A DNA stretch of 64,000 bases. Source: Methyloceanibacter methanicus. GTDB lineage: Bacteria > Pseudomonadota > Alphaproteobacteria > Rhizobiales > Methyloligellaceae. Within the stretch, counting starts at the first letter, position 1; each line of letters begins with the position of its first letter. Below are positions 34,538 through 43,636 of the stretch, one piece after another. A program made the translations under genes and the position numbers. The notes beneath the pieces are model-generated. The model was not told where the DNA came from. It did not search any database and was given only the letters and a program-made list of their open reading frames with translations. The DNA lies in NCBI RefSeq assembly GCF_001723285.1, contig NZ_LPWG01000011.1, forward strand, positions 376,501 through 440,500. The letters run 5' to 3'.

Positions 34538-35808
34538 TCATGCCGCCTGATGCAGGCCGCCCCCGTTCAGCCGGATCGGCAGTTCGTACACGCCGCGCAG
34601 GCCGAAGCGCTTGATCCATTGCAGGTCGTCCGCGCCGCAAGTTCCAGGTTCGGATAGCGCGCATAGAGCCGCGTCAGGGCTGACTGCACCTCCACCCGCG
34701 CAAGCTGCATGCCGAGACAGAAGTGGATCCCCGTTCCAAAGGCGAGATGCGGGTTCGGCAGTCTGTCGAGCTTCAACTCGTCCGGCTCGTCGAAGGCGGC
34801 CGGATCGTAATTGGCGCCCGCGAGAAGTCCGACGATATTGTCTCCACGCTGAAGCTTTTGACCGAAGAACTCGCAGTCCCGCGCCACGTAGCGGGGCTTG
34901 GTGCTCTGCACCGGCGTCGTGTAGCGGCAGAGTTCTTCGGTTGCGCGGTCCATGCGCGCGTCGAGATCCGCGAAAAGGAAGGCCTTTTGCGTCGGGTGTT
35001 GCTCGAGTGCGATCACGCTGTCTGTGATGAGATGCGTCGTGGTCTCGAATCCGGCAAAGAGTAACAGGAACACCATGGACAAAAGCTCATCTTCGCTCAG
35101 CTTGTCGCCGTTCTGTTCCGCGCGAACCAACTCGCTGATAAGCCCCTCGCGGGGAGTCTTGCGGCACTCCTCGATCTGAGACCGGACGTAGCGCACAACG
35201 CCCGGCATCGAGAAGACGATTCGAATCGCGGCAAAGCCGCGAAGCGCCGATGTCATGCGGCCCGCCCAGGCGGCGAACGCATCCCGGTTCTTCTCTGGCA
35301 GGCCCAGGAGCCAGCAAATGACCTCCAGGGGAAAGCGCCGGGCGTAGTCCGCCACGAGGTCCACCTCCTCGAGGCCCTCCATATCGTCCAGGATCCGGTC
35401 GGCGAGAGCCTCGATCTCCCCGCGCATGCCACGGACGAGGCGCCGCTGAAAGGCCTGATCGACCAGTTTGCGCAAGCGCCGGTGGTCCGGCTCGTCCTTG
35501 AGCAGCATATTGTTGCTGAGAATCTTGATGGCGCGCGGCATCCACCAGGACAGGCCCACGACGCCCGACCGGCCAGCGTGCCGGCTTTCCTGCACGAACA
35601 AGGCATTGTCCTTCAACATCGCCGACGTGGCGGCATACGTCGTGGCCGCCCATATCCTCCCGACAATGGGCGCCTTCAAGGGCACGACCAGCCCGGCATC
35701 GCGGAGGTCCGCGAAGAAGGCGAACGGATCTCGTTTGCCCGCAAGACTCTGAAAGTCCACACGCAGCGGTGCTGCCAAGCTGTGCCGAGTCTGGTAGCTT
35801 TCAACCAT
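34538..35808 (-). CDS. Cytochrome P450 (apparent frameshift near C-terminus)
   Basis: This soluble bacterial P450 monooxygenase has about 423 residues once corrected. It shows the I-helix LFAGFETTTHLI, the ExxR of EELCRY and the haem-cysteine loop FGTGIHFCLGMQLAR. Near 34632 the frame breaks: one added base converts the tail to DLQWIKRFGLRGVYELPIRL, the usual P450 ending, and moves the stop to 34538. The ATG at 35808 (MVESYQTRHS) is preferred over an in-frame TTG five codons upstream because GGAG is 9 bases before it. It faces the channel gene tail to tail with 10 bases between. No redox partner is adjacent and the substrate is unknown. Confidence 0.88.
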
Positions 35809-35864
35809 CGGTTCCGTCTCCAACGCGGTTCACGTCGCCGTCACGATTCCAGCTAGGCAGAATC

Positions 35865-36335
35865 ATGCAGCAACTCATCTCTGCGCTTCCGGCCCTTTGC
35901 TACGCCTTCGCCCTGACCTTCGGCTTTCTCGAAATCAAGCAACCGTTCGGCGCCAGCGGCCTCGAACCGGTCCTGCAATGGATGCTGTCGTTGGGGCTCG
36001 GCGTGCCGAGTCTTTGGGCTGCGTTCTCTCATGCCGTGTTTTCCGAACGCGTGGCCAAATCCATCGGCTGGGCGCCGAGCCCGTTTCAGAAGGAGATCGC
36101 CGGTGCAAATCTCGGGATCGGCCTTGGCGCGATCGCCGCGTCCGTCCTCGGCCCGCAAGCGGCCTGGGCGATAACCTTCGTGGCCGCAGGCTTCCTTTGG
36201 AGCGCGGCCGGGGTGCACATTGCCGATATGATTCGGAGCAAGAACTTCGCGATCAACAATTCGGGTCCCATTTTCTGGTGGGACATTCTGACGCCGCTCA
36301 CGCTTCTCATCGCGCTGCTCATCCTGCATCGCTGA
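35865..36335 (+). CDS. DUF6790-like small membrane protein
   Basis: This 156-residue polytopic protein has four hydrophobic segments (ALPALCYAFALTFGFLEI, WMLSLGLGVPSLWAAFSHA, AWAITFVAAGFLWSAAGVHI and WWDILTPLTLLIALLIL). The FxxxIGWxxSPFQxEI-type loop (SIGWAPSPFQKEIAGANL) matches DUF6790. Function unknown. The ATG at 35865 starts at MQQLISALP; earlier in-frame codons overlap the P450 leader. It is divergent from the P450. Confidence 0.7.
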   Translation: MQQLISALPALCYAFALTFGFLEIKQPFGASGLEPVLQWMLSLGLGVPSLWAAFSHAVFSERVAKSIGWAPSPFQKEIAGANLGIGLGAIAASVLGPQAAWAITFVAAGFLWSAAGVHIADMIRSKNFAINNSGPIFWWDILTPLTLLIALLILHR

Positions 36336-36375
36336 ACCAGCATCGCTGAACCTGCGCGCCAAGGCCCATCGCTAG

Positions 36376-36638
36376 CTAGGACCCGAGCTGCCGCCAGTCG
36401 GTCTCGTGCAGATCGATGCCGTAATGGGCTGCCGCCTCGTGATATTGGCGAAGGCGAGATCCCGATCCGCATCGCTGACCCCTTCGACCTGATCGAAGCG
36501 CGCCAAGGCGTCCTTCACGTGCGCCGCGTCGGTCAACGGCTCCTTCCGCTGCTTCGGGAAGGCATAGACGGTTTCGGGAAGCTCGGCACGGTCGTGAATG
36601 GTGCCGTGCTCGTCATGGGGCATCCACGTCGTTTCCAT
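36376..36638 (-). CDS. DUF6582-like small protein (apparent frameshift)
   Basis: This protein has 87 residues after correction. The conserved sequence runs PHDEHGTIHDRAELPETVYAF, then PKQRKEPLTDAAHVKDAL and FDQVEGVSDADRDLAFANI, matching a small DUF6582-type protein. The frame breaks at about 36440; adding one base gives EAAAHYGIDLHETDWRQLG and a stop at 36376. The start at 36638 has AGGAG 8 bases ahead and overlaps the end of the cupin gene by 26 bases, so the two are probably co-expressed. Function unknown; such domains also occur in phage and stress contexts. Confidence 0.65.
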
Positions 36639-37035
36639 GGGACTTACTCCTCATCGGCCGCGCCTCGGGCGCCGCATCGTAGTGGACTGCCAACCATATG
36701 GTGGGCGGGTCGCTCTGTGTCCAGGTCACCCGGTGGCGGCAATGGGCCGGGAGGACGAGCCAGTCCCCCGCCACGAGGGTGCGATCTTGGCCTTCGCCGT
36801 CGATGCGCAGCCGCGCGGCCCCGGACGCAAGCAGCACGAATTCGTCGCGCGCCTGATCGTACCACTCCCCCTCGGGCGTGATCTGGCCTGTCGAGACGAT
36901 CCGCTCGACGCGCAGACCTGGCCTCTCGACCAGGCAGTCAAAGACTTCCGCCGCTTGGGGGCCTGCCGGGAGCCCAGCGCAGAGCGCGCCGGACCGGATC
37001 GCCGAGGCCTCCTTGGCGGCGCCGTCAGGGTGCAA
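36613..37035 (-). CDS. Cupin-domain protein
   Basis: This 140-residue single-domain cupin has the characteristic G-E-W-Y (GEWYDQARDEFVLLASGAA) first motif and a second motif around LPAHCRHRVTW containing the metal-site histidine pair. It is similar to small cupins annotated as phosphoribosylaminoimidazole-carboxylase-like or beta-jelly-roll proteins. The initiation codon appears to be TTG 37035, inside the end of the preceding NTF2-like gene (11-base overlap), consistent with an operon of three small genes. Substrate and role are not determinable. Confidence 0.7.
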   Translation of the reverse strand: MHPDGAAKEASAIRSGALCAGLPAGPQAAEVFDCLVERPGLRVERIVSTGQITPEGEWYDQARDEFVLLASGAARLRIDGEGQDRTLVAGDWLVLPAHCRHRVTWTQSDPPTIWLAVHYDAAPEARPMRSKSHGNDVDAP

Positions 37036-37465
37036 GAGTCGTCACCTGGTAGAAGCGCTCCCGCCACGTGCCCTCGGTCTTCGCCATGATCGAGGTGACG
37101 AAGACCTTGCTGTCGACGGGTTTGCCCTCATAGGAGCCCTCGAGCTTCGCGGTCAGCGTGCGCATCGCGCTGTCCGGCCCCAGGAAGACGACGGTCGGCT
37201 CGCTGAGATCGGTTTGCTTGATCTTCGTCTTTGGCAGCCCGGCGATCATCTGCTCCACGGATTCCGGCCCTGGACGATAGGGCAAGATGCCGATGTGATC
37301 CTCGGTCATCAGCGCCTTGATCGTGTCGGCGTCCTGTTTCGCGAAGGCCTCGTCCAGCCGGCCGACGACGGTGTCGATGGCTTCGACATCGGCGAGGCGC
37401 TCATCGGCGACGGCGGGCAGCGACAGAAAGACGAAGGTCAACGCGGCGGCGAGACATCTGAACAT
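37025..37465 (-). CDS. Exported SnoaL/NTF2-like protein (DUF4440 type)
   Basis: The 146-residue protein has a signal peptide (FRCLAAALTFVFLSLPAVADE) and an NTF2-like cone fold: an N-terminal helix IDTVVGRLDEAFAKQDADTI, then KALMTEDHIGILPY and the beta-sheet strands ending in TWRERFYQVTTLAP. Such domains are common as periplasmic or secreted proteins of unclear activity. It is first in the small minus-strand operon with the cupin and DUF6582 proteins, and is divergent from the isochorismatase gene. Confidence 0.75.
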   Translation of the reverse strand: MFRCLAAALTFVFLSLPAVADERLADVEAIDTVVGRLDEAFAKQDADTIKALMTEDHIGILPYRPGPESVEQMIAGLPKTKIKQTDLSEPTVVFLGPDSAMRTLTAKLEGSYEGKPVDSKVFVTSIMAKTEGTWRERFYQVTTLAP

Positions 37466-37603
37466 GCTAAGCTCCCATCAAGGTCGTCATCGACTGGCGA
37501 CCGCTATTTCATCCTGTCGTGCGCATTAGCACAACAGCACGTCGATGCCATAACGCCCGTCGAGCCGATGACGCCCGTCAAGCCAGTGCCCGCCGCGAAA
37601 CCG

Positions 37604-38218
37604 ATGTTGAACGCCATGACCCGCGACCGGCCGATTCTGGCGGGCAAGGCGGCCCTGTTGATCGTCGACGTGCAGAATGGAAACTGCGGGTCCGCTGCGG
37701 CGGCGCGGCGCCCCGAATTGCAGGCCGCGCTGACGAATCGGGTCGTCCCGAATATCGCGCGCCTGCTCCGCACCTTCCGGGGCGCCGAGCTTGAGGTGAT
37801 CTACACGGTCATCGAGAACCTAACCGCGGACGGACGCGACCGCAGCCTCGACTACAAGCTCTCGAACATGGGTTTCCCGAAGGGGTCGCCCGAGGCCCAA
37901 GTGCTCCCGGCGATCGCACCACAAGGCGACGAACTCGTGCTGCCCAAGACCTCTTCGTCCGTGTTCAACTCCACCACGCTCGACTATCTCTTGCGCAATA
38001 TCGGCATCGAGGACGTCTTTGTCGCCGGCTGCCTGACCGATCAATGCATCGATCATGCGGTGAAGGACGGCGCGGATCGCGGCTACTACATGACCTGTAT
38101 CCACGACGCCTGTGCCGCCGAAACGGAAGAGCGCCATCGTGCGGCCCTCGCCTGCTTCCAAGGCTATTGCCGGATGGCGAGCACCGAAGAGGTGATCGGC
38201 TTGCTCGCCGCCGACTGA
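37604..38218 (+). CDS. Isochorismatase-family cysteine hydrolase
   Basis: This 204-residue hydrolase has the catalytic Asp in ALLIVDVQNG, the Lys in ELVLPKTSSSVFNST and the nucleophilic Cys in VAGCLTDQCIDHAV, the standard triad order of the family (nicotinamidase, N-carbamoylsarcosine amidase and relatives). The ATG at 37604 is the first convincing start; a further ATG at 37616 is also possible. Substrate unknown. It is divergent from the NTF2-like operon and convergent with the cysteine-rich lipoprotein. Confidence 0.87.
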   Translation: MLNAMTRDRPILAGKAALLIVDVQNGNCGSAAAARRPELQAALTNRVVPNIARLLRTFRGAELEVIYTVIENLTADGRDRSLDYKLSNMGFPKGSPEAQVLPAIAPQGDELVLPKTSSSVFNSTTLDYLLRNIGIEDVFVAGCLTDQCIDHAVKDGADRGYYMTCIHDACAAETEERHRAALACFQGYCRMASTEEVIGLLAAD

Positions 38219-38224
38219 CCGGTT

Positions 38225-38776
38225 TTAGTTCGGCGCGTTCAAAACCTTGATGTCGTAGGGTTTCAGTTCCTTGGTGGTCTTGAGGAAATCGGTGATCTCG
38301 TTGACACCGTCCACCGTCGCCGACGACCACAGATTCGTCGTGCAGGTCGTGTCGGTATAGGTGTCGGTCACCACCAGATACGGCCCCTGGTTCCGGTCGA
38401 CCGTGCAGGCGCAGGACGCCTTGGTCGGGTCGTCCTCATCGACGATGCACGGTTTGTCGAGGCACCAAGCCCACGGACGGTCGTTGTTGCAAGCCGCGTA
38501 GCTCTTGATGGGATAGTAGCGCGAGCTGATCTCGGTGCCCTTGTCGGTCTCCACTTTGCCCGTACACGGCTTTTCACCGGCCGAATAACCGGTCCTCACG
38601 TCGCAAGCGCAGGACACGGTCTCCGTGCTGCCGTCGGTGGGCGTACAGGCCGCGGTCGTGCACAACGCATAGGTGCTCTCGCAAAGGACAAAACTGTCCT
38701 TCCCACCTTCATCGCAGCCAGCGAGCGCGAGACCGCCCAACGACAGAAACGAAACGGCAAGGATCGTCTTCCACAT
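38225..38776 (-). CDS. Cysteine-rich lipoprotein with internal duplication
   Basis: This 183-residue exported lipoprotein has lipobox LALAGC after a hydrophobic signal (ILAVSFLSLGG). The mature part holds about twelve further cysteines in two related halves. Each half has cysteines leading to an SCAC doublet (VSCACDVRTG and ASCACTVDRN), so it looks like an internal duplication, probably stabilised by disulfides. The start at 38776 gives the signal directly. No family recognised. It is consistent with a surface or periplasmic protein that would depend on the Dsb system. Confidence 0.7.
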   Translation of the reverse strand: MWKTILAVSFLSLGGLALAGCDEGGKDSFVLCESTYALCTTAACTPTDGSTETVSCACDVRTGYSAGEKPCTGKVETDKGTEISSRYYPIKSYAACNNDRPWAWCLDKPCIVDEDDPTKASCACTVDRNQGPYLVVTDTYTDTTCTTNLWSSATVDGVNEITDFLKTTKELKPYDIKVLNAPN

Positions 38777-38869
38777 GGCCACGTACCTCCCCCATGACTT
38801 TAGCACTGTCATCCTTACCCGAGAGCCGCAACCGGCGACAGCGTTGATCCGCCGTTATCACCAAACCCG

Positions 38870-40135
38870 TCAGTAGATTTCGGCGTAGCGCGCGCAAAGA
38901 TCCTCAGGCGACAGATCGGCCACGTACGCCGCTTCCGACCGCTTGTGCCGCAGATAGGCTTCGAAGAAGACCGGACCGAACCAGGACTTCAGGGCCGCGC
39001 TCTCTTCCATGACATCGAGAGCTGCGGTCAAGGAAGTCGGCAGAGCCGCCTCGGTGTCTGGGAGCGTCAGTTCTCGCGCGATGCCGTCGGCGCCGGCGAA
39101 GATCAGCGCGCCGAGCGCCATGTAGGGGCTCGCGGCCGCATCGCACACGCGAAACTCCAAATTGAATTGCGCATTCTGCTGCTCCTGGCCTTCGGCGTCG
39201 AAGACCGGACAGATGCGCAAGGAGGCGCTGCGATCCTGAAGCTTGAGGTCCGCCACGGTAGGGGCCCAGCGGTTCGGTGTCAGCCGGAAGTACGAGACGG
39301 GCGACGGCGCGGTGACCGCGCACAGAGCCGGAAGGTGATGCAGCACACCGGCGGCGAAGTGCATCGCTACAACGCTCAGCCCCATCGGACCGTTCGGATC
39401 GCGCGTCACCGGCGCGCCCGACGCGTCATGCAGGCTGAAATGGATGTGCACGCCGTTGCCGGCCCCGTCCGCGACGGGCATCGGCGAGAAGATGGCTCTG
39501 TTCTCAAGACGAAACGCGGCGCCGCGCGCCATCTCGCGCGCGATCACGGCGGCATCGGCGGCGCGGAGCGCCACATCGGGGCCGACCGTCATCTCGAACT
39601 GGCGCGGACCGTACTCGGCGAGAAAGGAATCCGGGTGGACGCTTGCGGCGCGGATAGCCGCCATCAGCATCTCGCCGAACACGCCCTGCCGCCGGAACGC
39701 GTTCAAGCTATAGGCATGGCCGGGCACGTCCTCGACGCCGGTATAGACGAACTCCTGCTCGAAGGCCGCGAGCAGCTCCAGACCGCTCGCGTCTTTTAGG
39801 GCCTCGGCCGCCCGGCGCAGGAAGGTCCGCACGCAGCACGCCCAAGGGCTTCCGTCCGTGTTGCGCACATCGCCCAGAAAGAAGTGCTCCGGCGCCGACC
39901 CGTCACGAAAGTCCACATGCACCTCGGCCGAGGGATCGGGCACGATCATGAGGTCTCCGGCGGTCCCGAAGGGCGTGTCGAGGATCGGCCCGAAGCAGGT
40001 CTGCATGAGATTGGAGTGCGTCCAACCGATGCCGATCTTTCGCCGCGCCGGCAATTCGGTGGACGGAAAGCCCTTGCCGCGGACAAGCCCGGCAATGTCG
40101 CAGGTTCCCACGAAGGTCAAATCCTCACGCAGCAT
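38870..40135 (-). CDS. Glutamine synthetase family protein
   Basis: This 421-residue ATP-dependent ligase has glutamine synthetase fold: an N-terminal beta-grasp part, the acid-rich AAFEQEF strand, the ammonium/metal site motif GNGVHIHFSLHD, RLTPNRWAPT and the C-terminal NLEFRVCDAAASPYMALGALIFAG. The overall order matches GS, but the length and sequence suit a PuuA/GlnT-like relative that may use another amine. Methylotrophs use a GS-like enzyme (gamma-glutamylmethylamide synthetase) for methylamine, but no other genes of that pathway are adjacent. The ATG at 40135 follows GGGAGG by four bases. Confidence 0.85.
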   Translation of the reverse strand: MLREDLTFVGTCDIAGLVRGKGFPSTELPARRKIGIGWTHSNLMQTCFGPILDTPFGTAGDLMIVPDPSAEVHVDFRDGSAPEHFFLGDVRNTDGSPWACCVRTFLRRAAEALKDASGLELLAAFEQEFVYTGVEDVPGHAYSLNAFRRQGVFGEMLMAAIRAASVHPDSFLAEYGPRQFEMTVGPDVALRAADAAVIAREMARGAAFRLENRAIFSPMPVADGAGNGVHIHFSLHDASGAPVTRDPNGPMGLSVVAMHFAAGVLHHLPALCAVTAPSPVSYFRLTPNRWAPTVADLKLQDRSASLRICPVFDAEGQEQQNAQFNLEFRVCDAAASPYMALGALIFAGADGIARELTLPDTEAALPTSLTAALDVMEESAALKSWFGPVFFEAYLRHKRSEAAYVADLSPEDLCARYAEIY

Positions 40136-40231
40136 GACACCTCCCAACGTCCACGATACGAGGACGTCAGTCTATGTCAGCCGTGCGGAAATTGGAGCCG
40201 CAATCGCCGGTACCGCATGCGAGGGGGTTTG

Positions 40232-40816
40232 CTAGCCCGCCCGCGTTTGCGCCCCGGCCGTCTTGACCCACGCGGCAGACAGGGACTGCAGTTCGCGCGC
40301 CTGGGCCTGCACGGCGCCGATGTGATTGAACCAATAGGCGACACCGAGTTGCATGGCTTCCATCGGCGTCTTGGCCCCCGCCAAGTCGCGCGCGAGTTCC
40401 AGGCCGGCGCTCACATTGGCTTGGGCAATATCCACCAGCTTGGTGTTCATCGCGACGGCGGCCGGAACGGCGGCCTGGAGCGACAGCCCCAATGTCGGGA
40501 CGGCCGGCGCTGCCGTCTGCTCCCGGCCGGCGGTCTTGGCCGATGCACGCGGTTTGGCCGATGCGCGCGGTTTGGCCTTGCGTGGCTTGGATGGCGGCGG
40601 CGGCGTCACGGATGTCGACACGCCCTCCGCCTTGGTCCGTTTCGAGGTTGCCTTGGTCCTGGCCGAGGCCCTCTTGATCGCGACCTTGGCCGGCGCCGTG
40701 GCGGCTGCGGTGGACGCTTTGCTCTTGCTCTTCGGCTTGGCCGTAGCCGGCTTGGAGACTTTTGGCTTTGCTGGCGGCTGGCCTTCCGGTGCCACCTTCA
40801 TCGTATCCTTTGACAT
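40232..40816 (-). CDS. Phasin-family protein with basic Ala/Lys-rich N-terminus
   Basis: This is a 194-residue PHB-granule-associated protein. The C-terminal half is an amphipathic helix of phasin type (MNTKLVDIAQANVSAGLELA, ARDLAGAKTPMEAMQLGVAYW). The N-terminal half is low-complexity and basic (repeated A/K/S/P with RAS and KPRASAK units), like histone H1-type tails. That suggests it may tether granules to DNA, as PhaM-like proteins do; this is inference. The ATG at 40816 (MSKDTMK) is the sensible start. A bdhA gene in the window also concerns PHB. Confidence 0.78.
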   Translation of the reverse strand: MSKDTMKVAPEGQPPAKPKVSKPATAKPKSKSKASTAAATAPAKVAIKRASARTKATSKRTKAEGVSTSVTPPPPSKPRKAKPRASAKPRASAKTAGREQTAAPAVPTLGLSLQAAVPAAVAMNTKLVDIAQANVSAGLELARDLAGAKTPMEAMQLGVAYWFNHIGAVQAQARELQSLSAAWVKTAGAQTRAG

Positions 40817-41108
40817 CACTCGATCCCCGCTGTCGGTACGGAACACACACCCCACATTTCGCCGGGCAACGATCGGCATGGAGAATCCCAGTCTATCAGA
40901 CTATGCGGCCAGGGCGATTTCGCGGCGGCGCGTTCCCGACAGCATGGCGTCACGCCTGTTGCACGGGCCAATCTGGTTCACCAGGAGCCGGCGGGATGGC
41001 ATTCGCGCAAAACCTCGCGCAATGCGTCCCGATGTCCGACCATAAGGAAAGATTAGCGGCGAAGGGTAAACAAGACGTACCGGCGGCGGGTTCCCGCGGT
41101 ACGAGAAC

Positions 41109-41240
41109 CTATGCCGCGCCACGGCGACGTCCGCCGCGGGACTTGCGCGCACGCCAAAGCGCCCGGCATTTGATAAAAAGGTTCCAGAGAAGGAAGGCCA
41201 GCAAGGCGGCGAACATCATACTGAAGGCGACAATCAGCAT
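41109..41240 (-). CDS. Possible 43-aa single-span membrane microprotein
   Basis: A reading frame from ATG 41240 encodes 43 residues with one hydrophobic helix (VAFSMMFAALLAFLLWNLF) followed by a strongly basic tail (RARKSRGGRRRGAA), a common plan for membrane microproteins. There is no clear ribosome-binding site. It lies between the phasin and the MEKHLA gene, which is the divergent neighbour. Confidence is limited because short GC-rich frames arise by chance. Confidence 0.35.
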   Translation of the reverse strand: MLIVAFSMMFAALLAFLLWNLFIKCRALWRARKSRGGRRRGAA

Positions 41241-41273
41241 CGCTGGCAACCCGCGAAGAACGGACCGTGGCTC

Positions 41274-41771
41274 ATGCCCCTATCGCCCGTTTACACCCCA
41301 TTGACCATGACAATCGCCACAGACCCCGCCTTTTTCCGACTTCTTGCCGAGAGTTACAAGCGGTTGCTTGCCCATGATCCGCCCTTTCTCGGGGCCCCCG
41401 GGCGGGACGGCCCGCACTGGCTTTATGCCCGCGCGCAATCCTGTGTCCTCGCCCATAGTACCGCAGTCGATCCGCTTTTCATCTATGCCAACAAGGCGGC
41501 ACAGAGCCTTTTCGAATACGGTTGGGATGAGATCGTGGGCCTGCCCTCACGCCTGTCCGCCGAGGCGCCCGACCGGGCGGAACGGCAGCGCCTCCTCGAT
41601 GCCGTGACACGGGACGGTTTCGCGACTGGATATCGCGGCGTGCGGATCTCGAAATCCGGACGCCGCTTCCGCATTGAGGACGGCGTCCTATGGCAGCTGC
41701 GCGACGCCAGCGGCACGCTCCACGGCGTCGCGGCAACCTTTAGCCATTGGACGTTCTTGAAAGAGGGCTGA
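41274..41771 (+). CDS. MEKHLA-domain (PAS-like) sensor protein
   Basis: This 165-residue soluble protein is made of a MEKHLA domain, a PAS-related fold found in plants and bacteria. The block VDPLFIYANKAAQSLFEYGWDEI and the later GRRFRIEDGVLWQL are typical. The ligand is unknown, and there is no attached output domain, so it may act as a small-molecule sensor with a separate partner. The start is ATG 41274 or ATG 41307; the latter begins MTIATDPAFF and is equally plausible. Confidence 0.8.
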   Translation: MPLSPVYTPLTMTIATDPAFFRLLAESYKRLLAHDPPFLGAPGRDGPHWLYARAQSCVLAHSTAVDPLFIYANKAAQSLFEYGWDEIVGLPSRLSAEAPDRAERQRLLDAVTRDGFATGYRGVRISKSGRRFRIEDGVLWQLRDASGTLHGVAATFSHWTFLKEG

Positions 41772-42008
41772 CTAGCGGTAGCCCGCGGCCTTCAAAGCAG
41801 ACTTGCAGGTCTGGGAAAGGCTGCCTTGCTTCTGCCGCATGCAGACTTCCAGCTGCTTCGAGCCGATCGTCTTGTCGCTGCAATGCCGCTTGTAGTCAGC
41901 CTTGCAGCTCGCGCGAATGGCCTTGGTATACGCATCGGCCTGGGCCGCGCCGGCGAAAGAGACAGCCGTCAGGCCCGCGATCAATAGTCCAGAAAATACA
42001 GTCTTCAT
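41772..42008 (-). CDS. Small exported cysteine-containing protein
   Basis: This 78-residue protein has a signal peptide (KTVFSGLLIAGLTAVSFAGAAQA) and a basic mature chain with four cysteines arranged RASCKADYKRHCSD and EVCMRQKQGSLSQTC. The pattern is seen in short periplasmic cysteine-rich repeat proteins of Hyphomicrobiales. Function unknown. It begins one base after the stop of MEKHLA on the opposite strand, tail to tail. Confidence 0.75.
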   Translation of the reverse strand: MKTVFSGLLIAGLTAVSFAGAAQADAYTKAIRASCKADYKRHCSDKTIGSKQLEVCMRQKQGSLSQTCKSALKAAGYR

Positions 42009-42276
42009 ATTTCAAAGTCCCTTTGTTCCCGGCAGCGCAACCTACCAAACGACCGTCATCGCGCAACCCCGGTTTCCAAAACATGACGTCAATTTCAAGA
42101 AAGCGGCGGGTTTGTGGACGTGGCGCAACAGCGCACCGGGACATTTTTGCAACCAATCCTGGCGTTTCCCTTGGCCGCTGGCCCCGAATCGCGCCCGTGC
42201 CGCAAACGGACATATTCCCCCGCCACAATAGGTGGGCCCGACACCGCTCACTTCGCCCGGAACCGTACCGCGCGCC

Positions 42277-43629
42277 ATGCTGAAGCCCACGAAAGCGCTC
42301 CGTTCAGGACTCCCGCCGGGTCCAAAAGGGACGTTGATCGGGGGCGTTGCGGAGAAATTCGGCGACGGGCTGCTCGATTTCTTTCTCGAGACCGCCCAAA
42401 CCTACGGCCCGGTCGCCAGCGGGCGCGTTGGGCCAAATCGCTTCTTCTTGGCCTCTGATCCGGCGCTCATCGAGCAGGTCCTCGTCCGCGACGCCAGACA
42501 CTACAAGAAGCACTTTGGCGTCCGCGCGTTCATCCCCGCGCTCGGCAACGGGCTGGTGACAAGCGAGGGCGCGTATTGGCGCGGCCAGCGCAAACTCGTG
42601 CAGCCCGCCTTCATGCGCGCGCGCGTCCGCCGCTATGCGCCCGTCATGGCTGCGATCACCGAGCAGATGCTGGACGCCTGGTCGCCCGGCGATCAGCTCA
42701 AAATCAATTTTGAATTTAGCAATCTGACGAGCCAGATCGCCCTGAAGACCCTGTTCGACCTCGACGATGCGGGCGACAGGCAGCACTTCACCGATACTCT
42801 CAACCTTGCCTTCGACATCATGATGGCCCGTCTAAGCCGCGTGCTGAAGGTGCCGCTTTGGTTTCCGACCCCTGAAACGCTACGCCTCAACCGGGCTATC
42901 GCGGAGCTCGACCGCACCGTGCTCGGCTTCATCGCGGCGGGCCGCGCGCGCGAACGCTCCGGCGATGATCTGCTCTCGCGCCTGCTGGCGGCGACACGCG
43001 AGGACGGATCGCGGATGAGCAACCGCGAATTGCGTGACGAAACCATGACCCTCTACCTCGCCGGCCACGAAACCACGGCGCTCGCGCTCACCTGGACCTG
43101 GGTTCTTCTCTCCCAGCATCCGCACGTGGAAGACAAGCTCGCCGCCGAGTGGGCCCGTGTGCTGGGCGGCCGCACCCCGCGGCTGGAGGACATGGAGCGC
43201 CTCCCCTACACCCACGCCGTGCTGACCGAATCCATGCGGCTCTATCCGCCGGTCTACGTGATCGGCCGCGAGGCGACGACCGATCTCGAACTCGGGGGCT
43301 ACCGCGTGAAGCGAGGATACACTGTCCTCATGAGCCAATGGGTCAACCATCGGGACCCGCGCTACTTCCCCGAACCCGAGCGGTTCCATCCCGAGCGCTG
43401 GGAGGACGGCCTCGCCAAGCGCATTCCGAAATTCGCCTACTACCCGTTCGGCGGCGGTCAGCGCATCTGCGTCGGCAACGCCTTCTCACTCCTGGAAGCG
43501 GCAATCATCCTTGCGGCCGCGGGCCAGCGCTTCCGGTTCCGCGTCGACGCCGACGCGGATCTCCGATTCAAGCCGCAGATCACGCTCATGCCGGCGGCCC
43601 CGATCCCTGTGACGCTCGAAGCCCGCTGA
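42277..43629 (+). CDS. Cytochrome P450 (CYP-class monooxygenase)
   Basis: This is a full-length bacterial P450 of 450 residues. It has the N-terminal proline-rich LPPGPKGTLIGG, the substrate-access helix region, the I-helix LAGHETTALAL, the ExxR of ESMRLYPP, and the haem-binding PFGGGQRICVGN with its Cys. It ends in FKPQITLMPAAPIPV, so it is complete. The ATG at 42277 begins LKPTKALRSG and is preferred to an upstream GTG at 42232. It resembles the fatty-acid-type CYP152/CYP102-like or 4-family arrangement more than the P450 at 34.5-35.8 kb. No electron-transfer partner gene is nearby. Confidence 0.92.
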   Translation: MLKPTKALRSGLPPGPKGTLIGGVAEKFGDGLLDFFLETAQTYGPVASGRVGPNRFFLASDPALIEQVLVRDARHYKKHFGVRAFIPALGNGLVTSEGAYWRGQRKLVQPAFMRARVRRYAPVMAAITEQMLDAWSPGDQLKINFEFSNLTSQIALKTLFDLDDAGDRQHFTDTLNLAFDIMMARLSRVLKVPLWFPTPETLRLNRAIAELDRTVLGFIAAGRARERSGDDLLSRLLAATREDGSRMSNRELRDETMTLYLAGHETTALALTWTWVLLSQHPHVEDKLAAEWARVLGGRTPRLEDMERLPYTHAVLTESMRLYPPVYVIGREATTDLELGGYRVKRGYTVLMSQWVNHRDPRYFPEPERFHPERWEDGLAKRIPKFAYYPFGGGQRICVGNAFSLLEAAIILAAAGQRFRFRVDADADLRFKPQITLMPAAPIPVTLEAR

Positions 43630-43636
43630 ACGGCGT

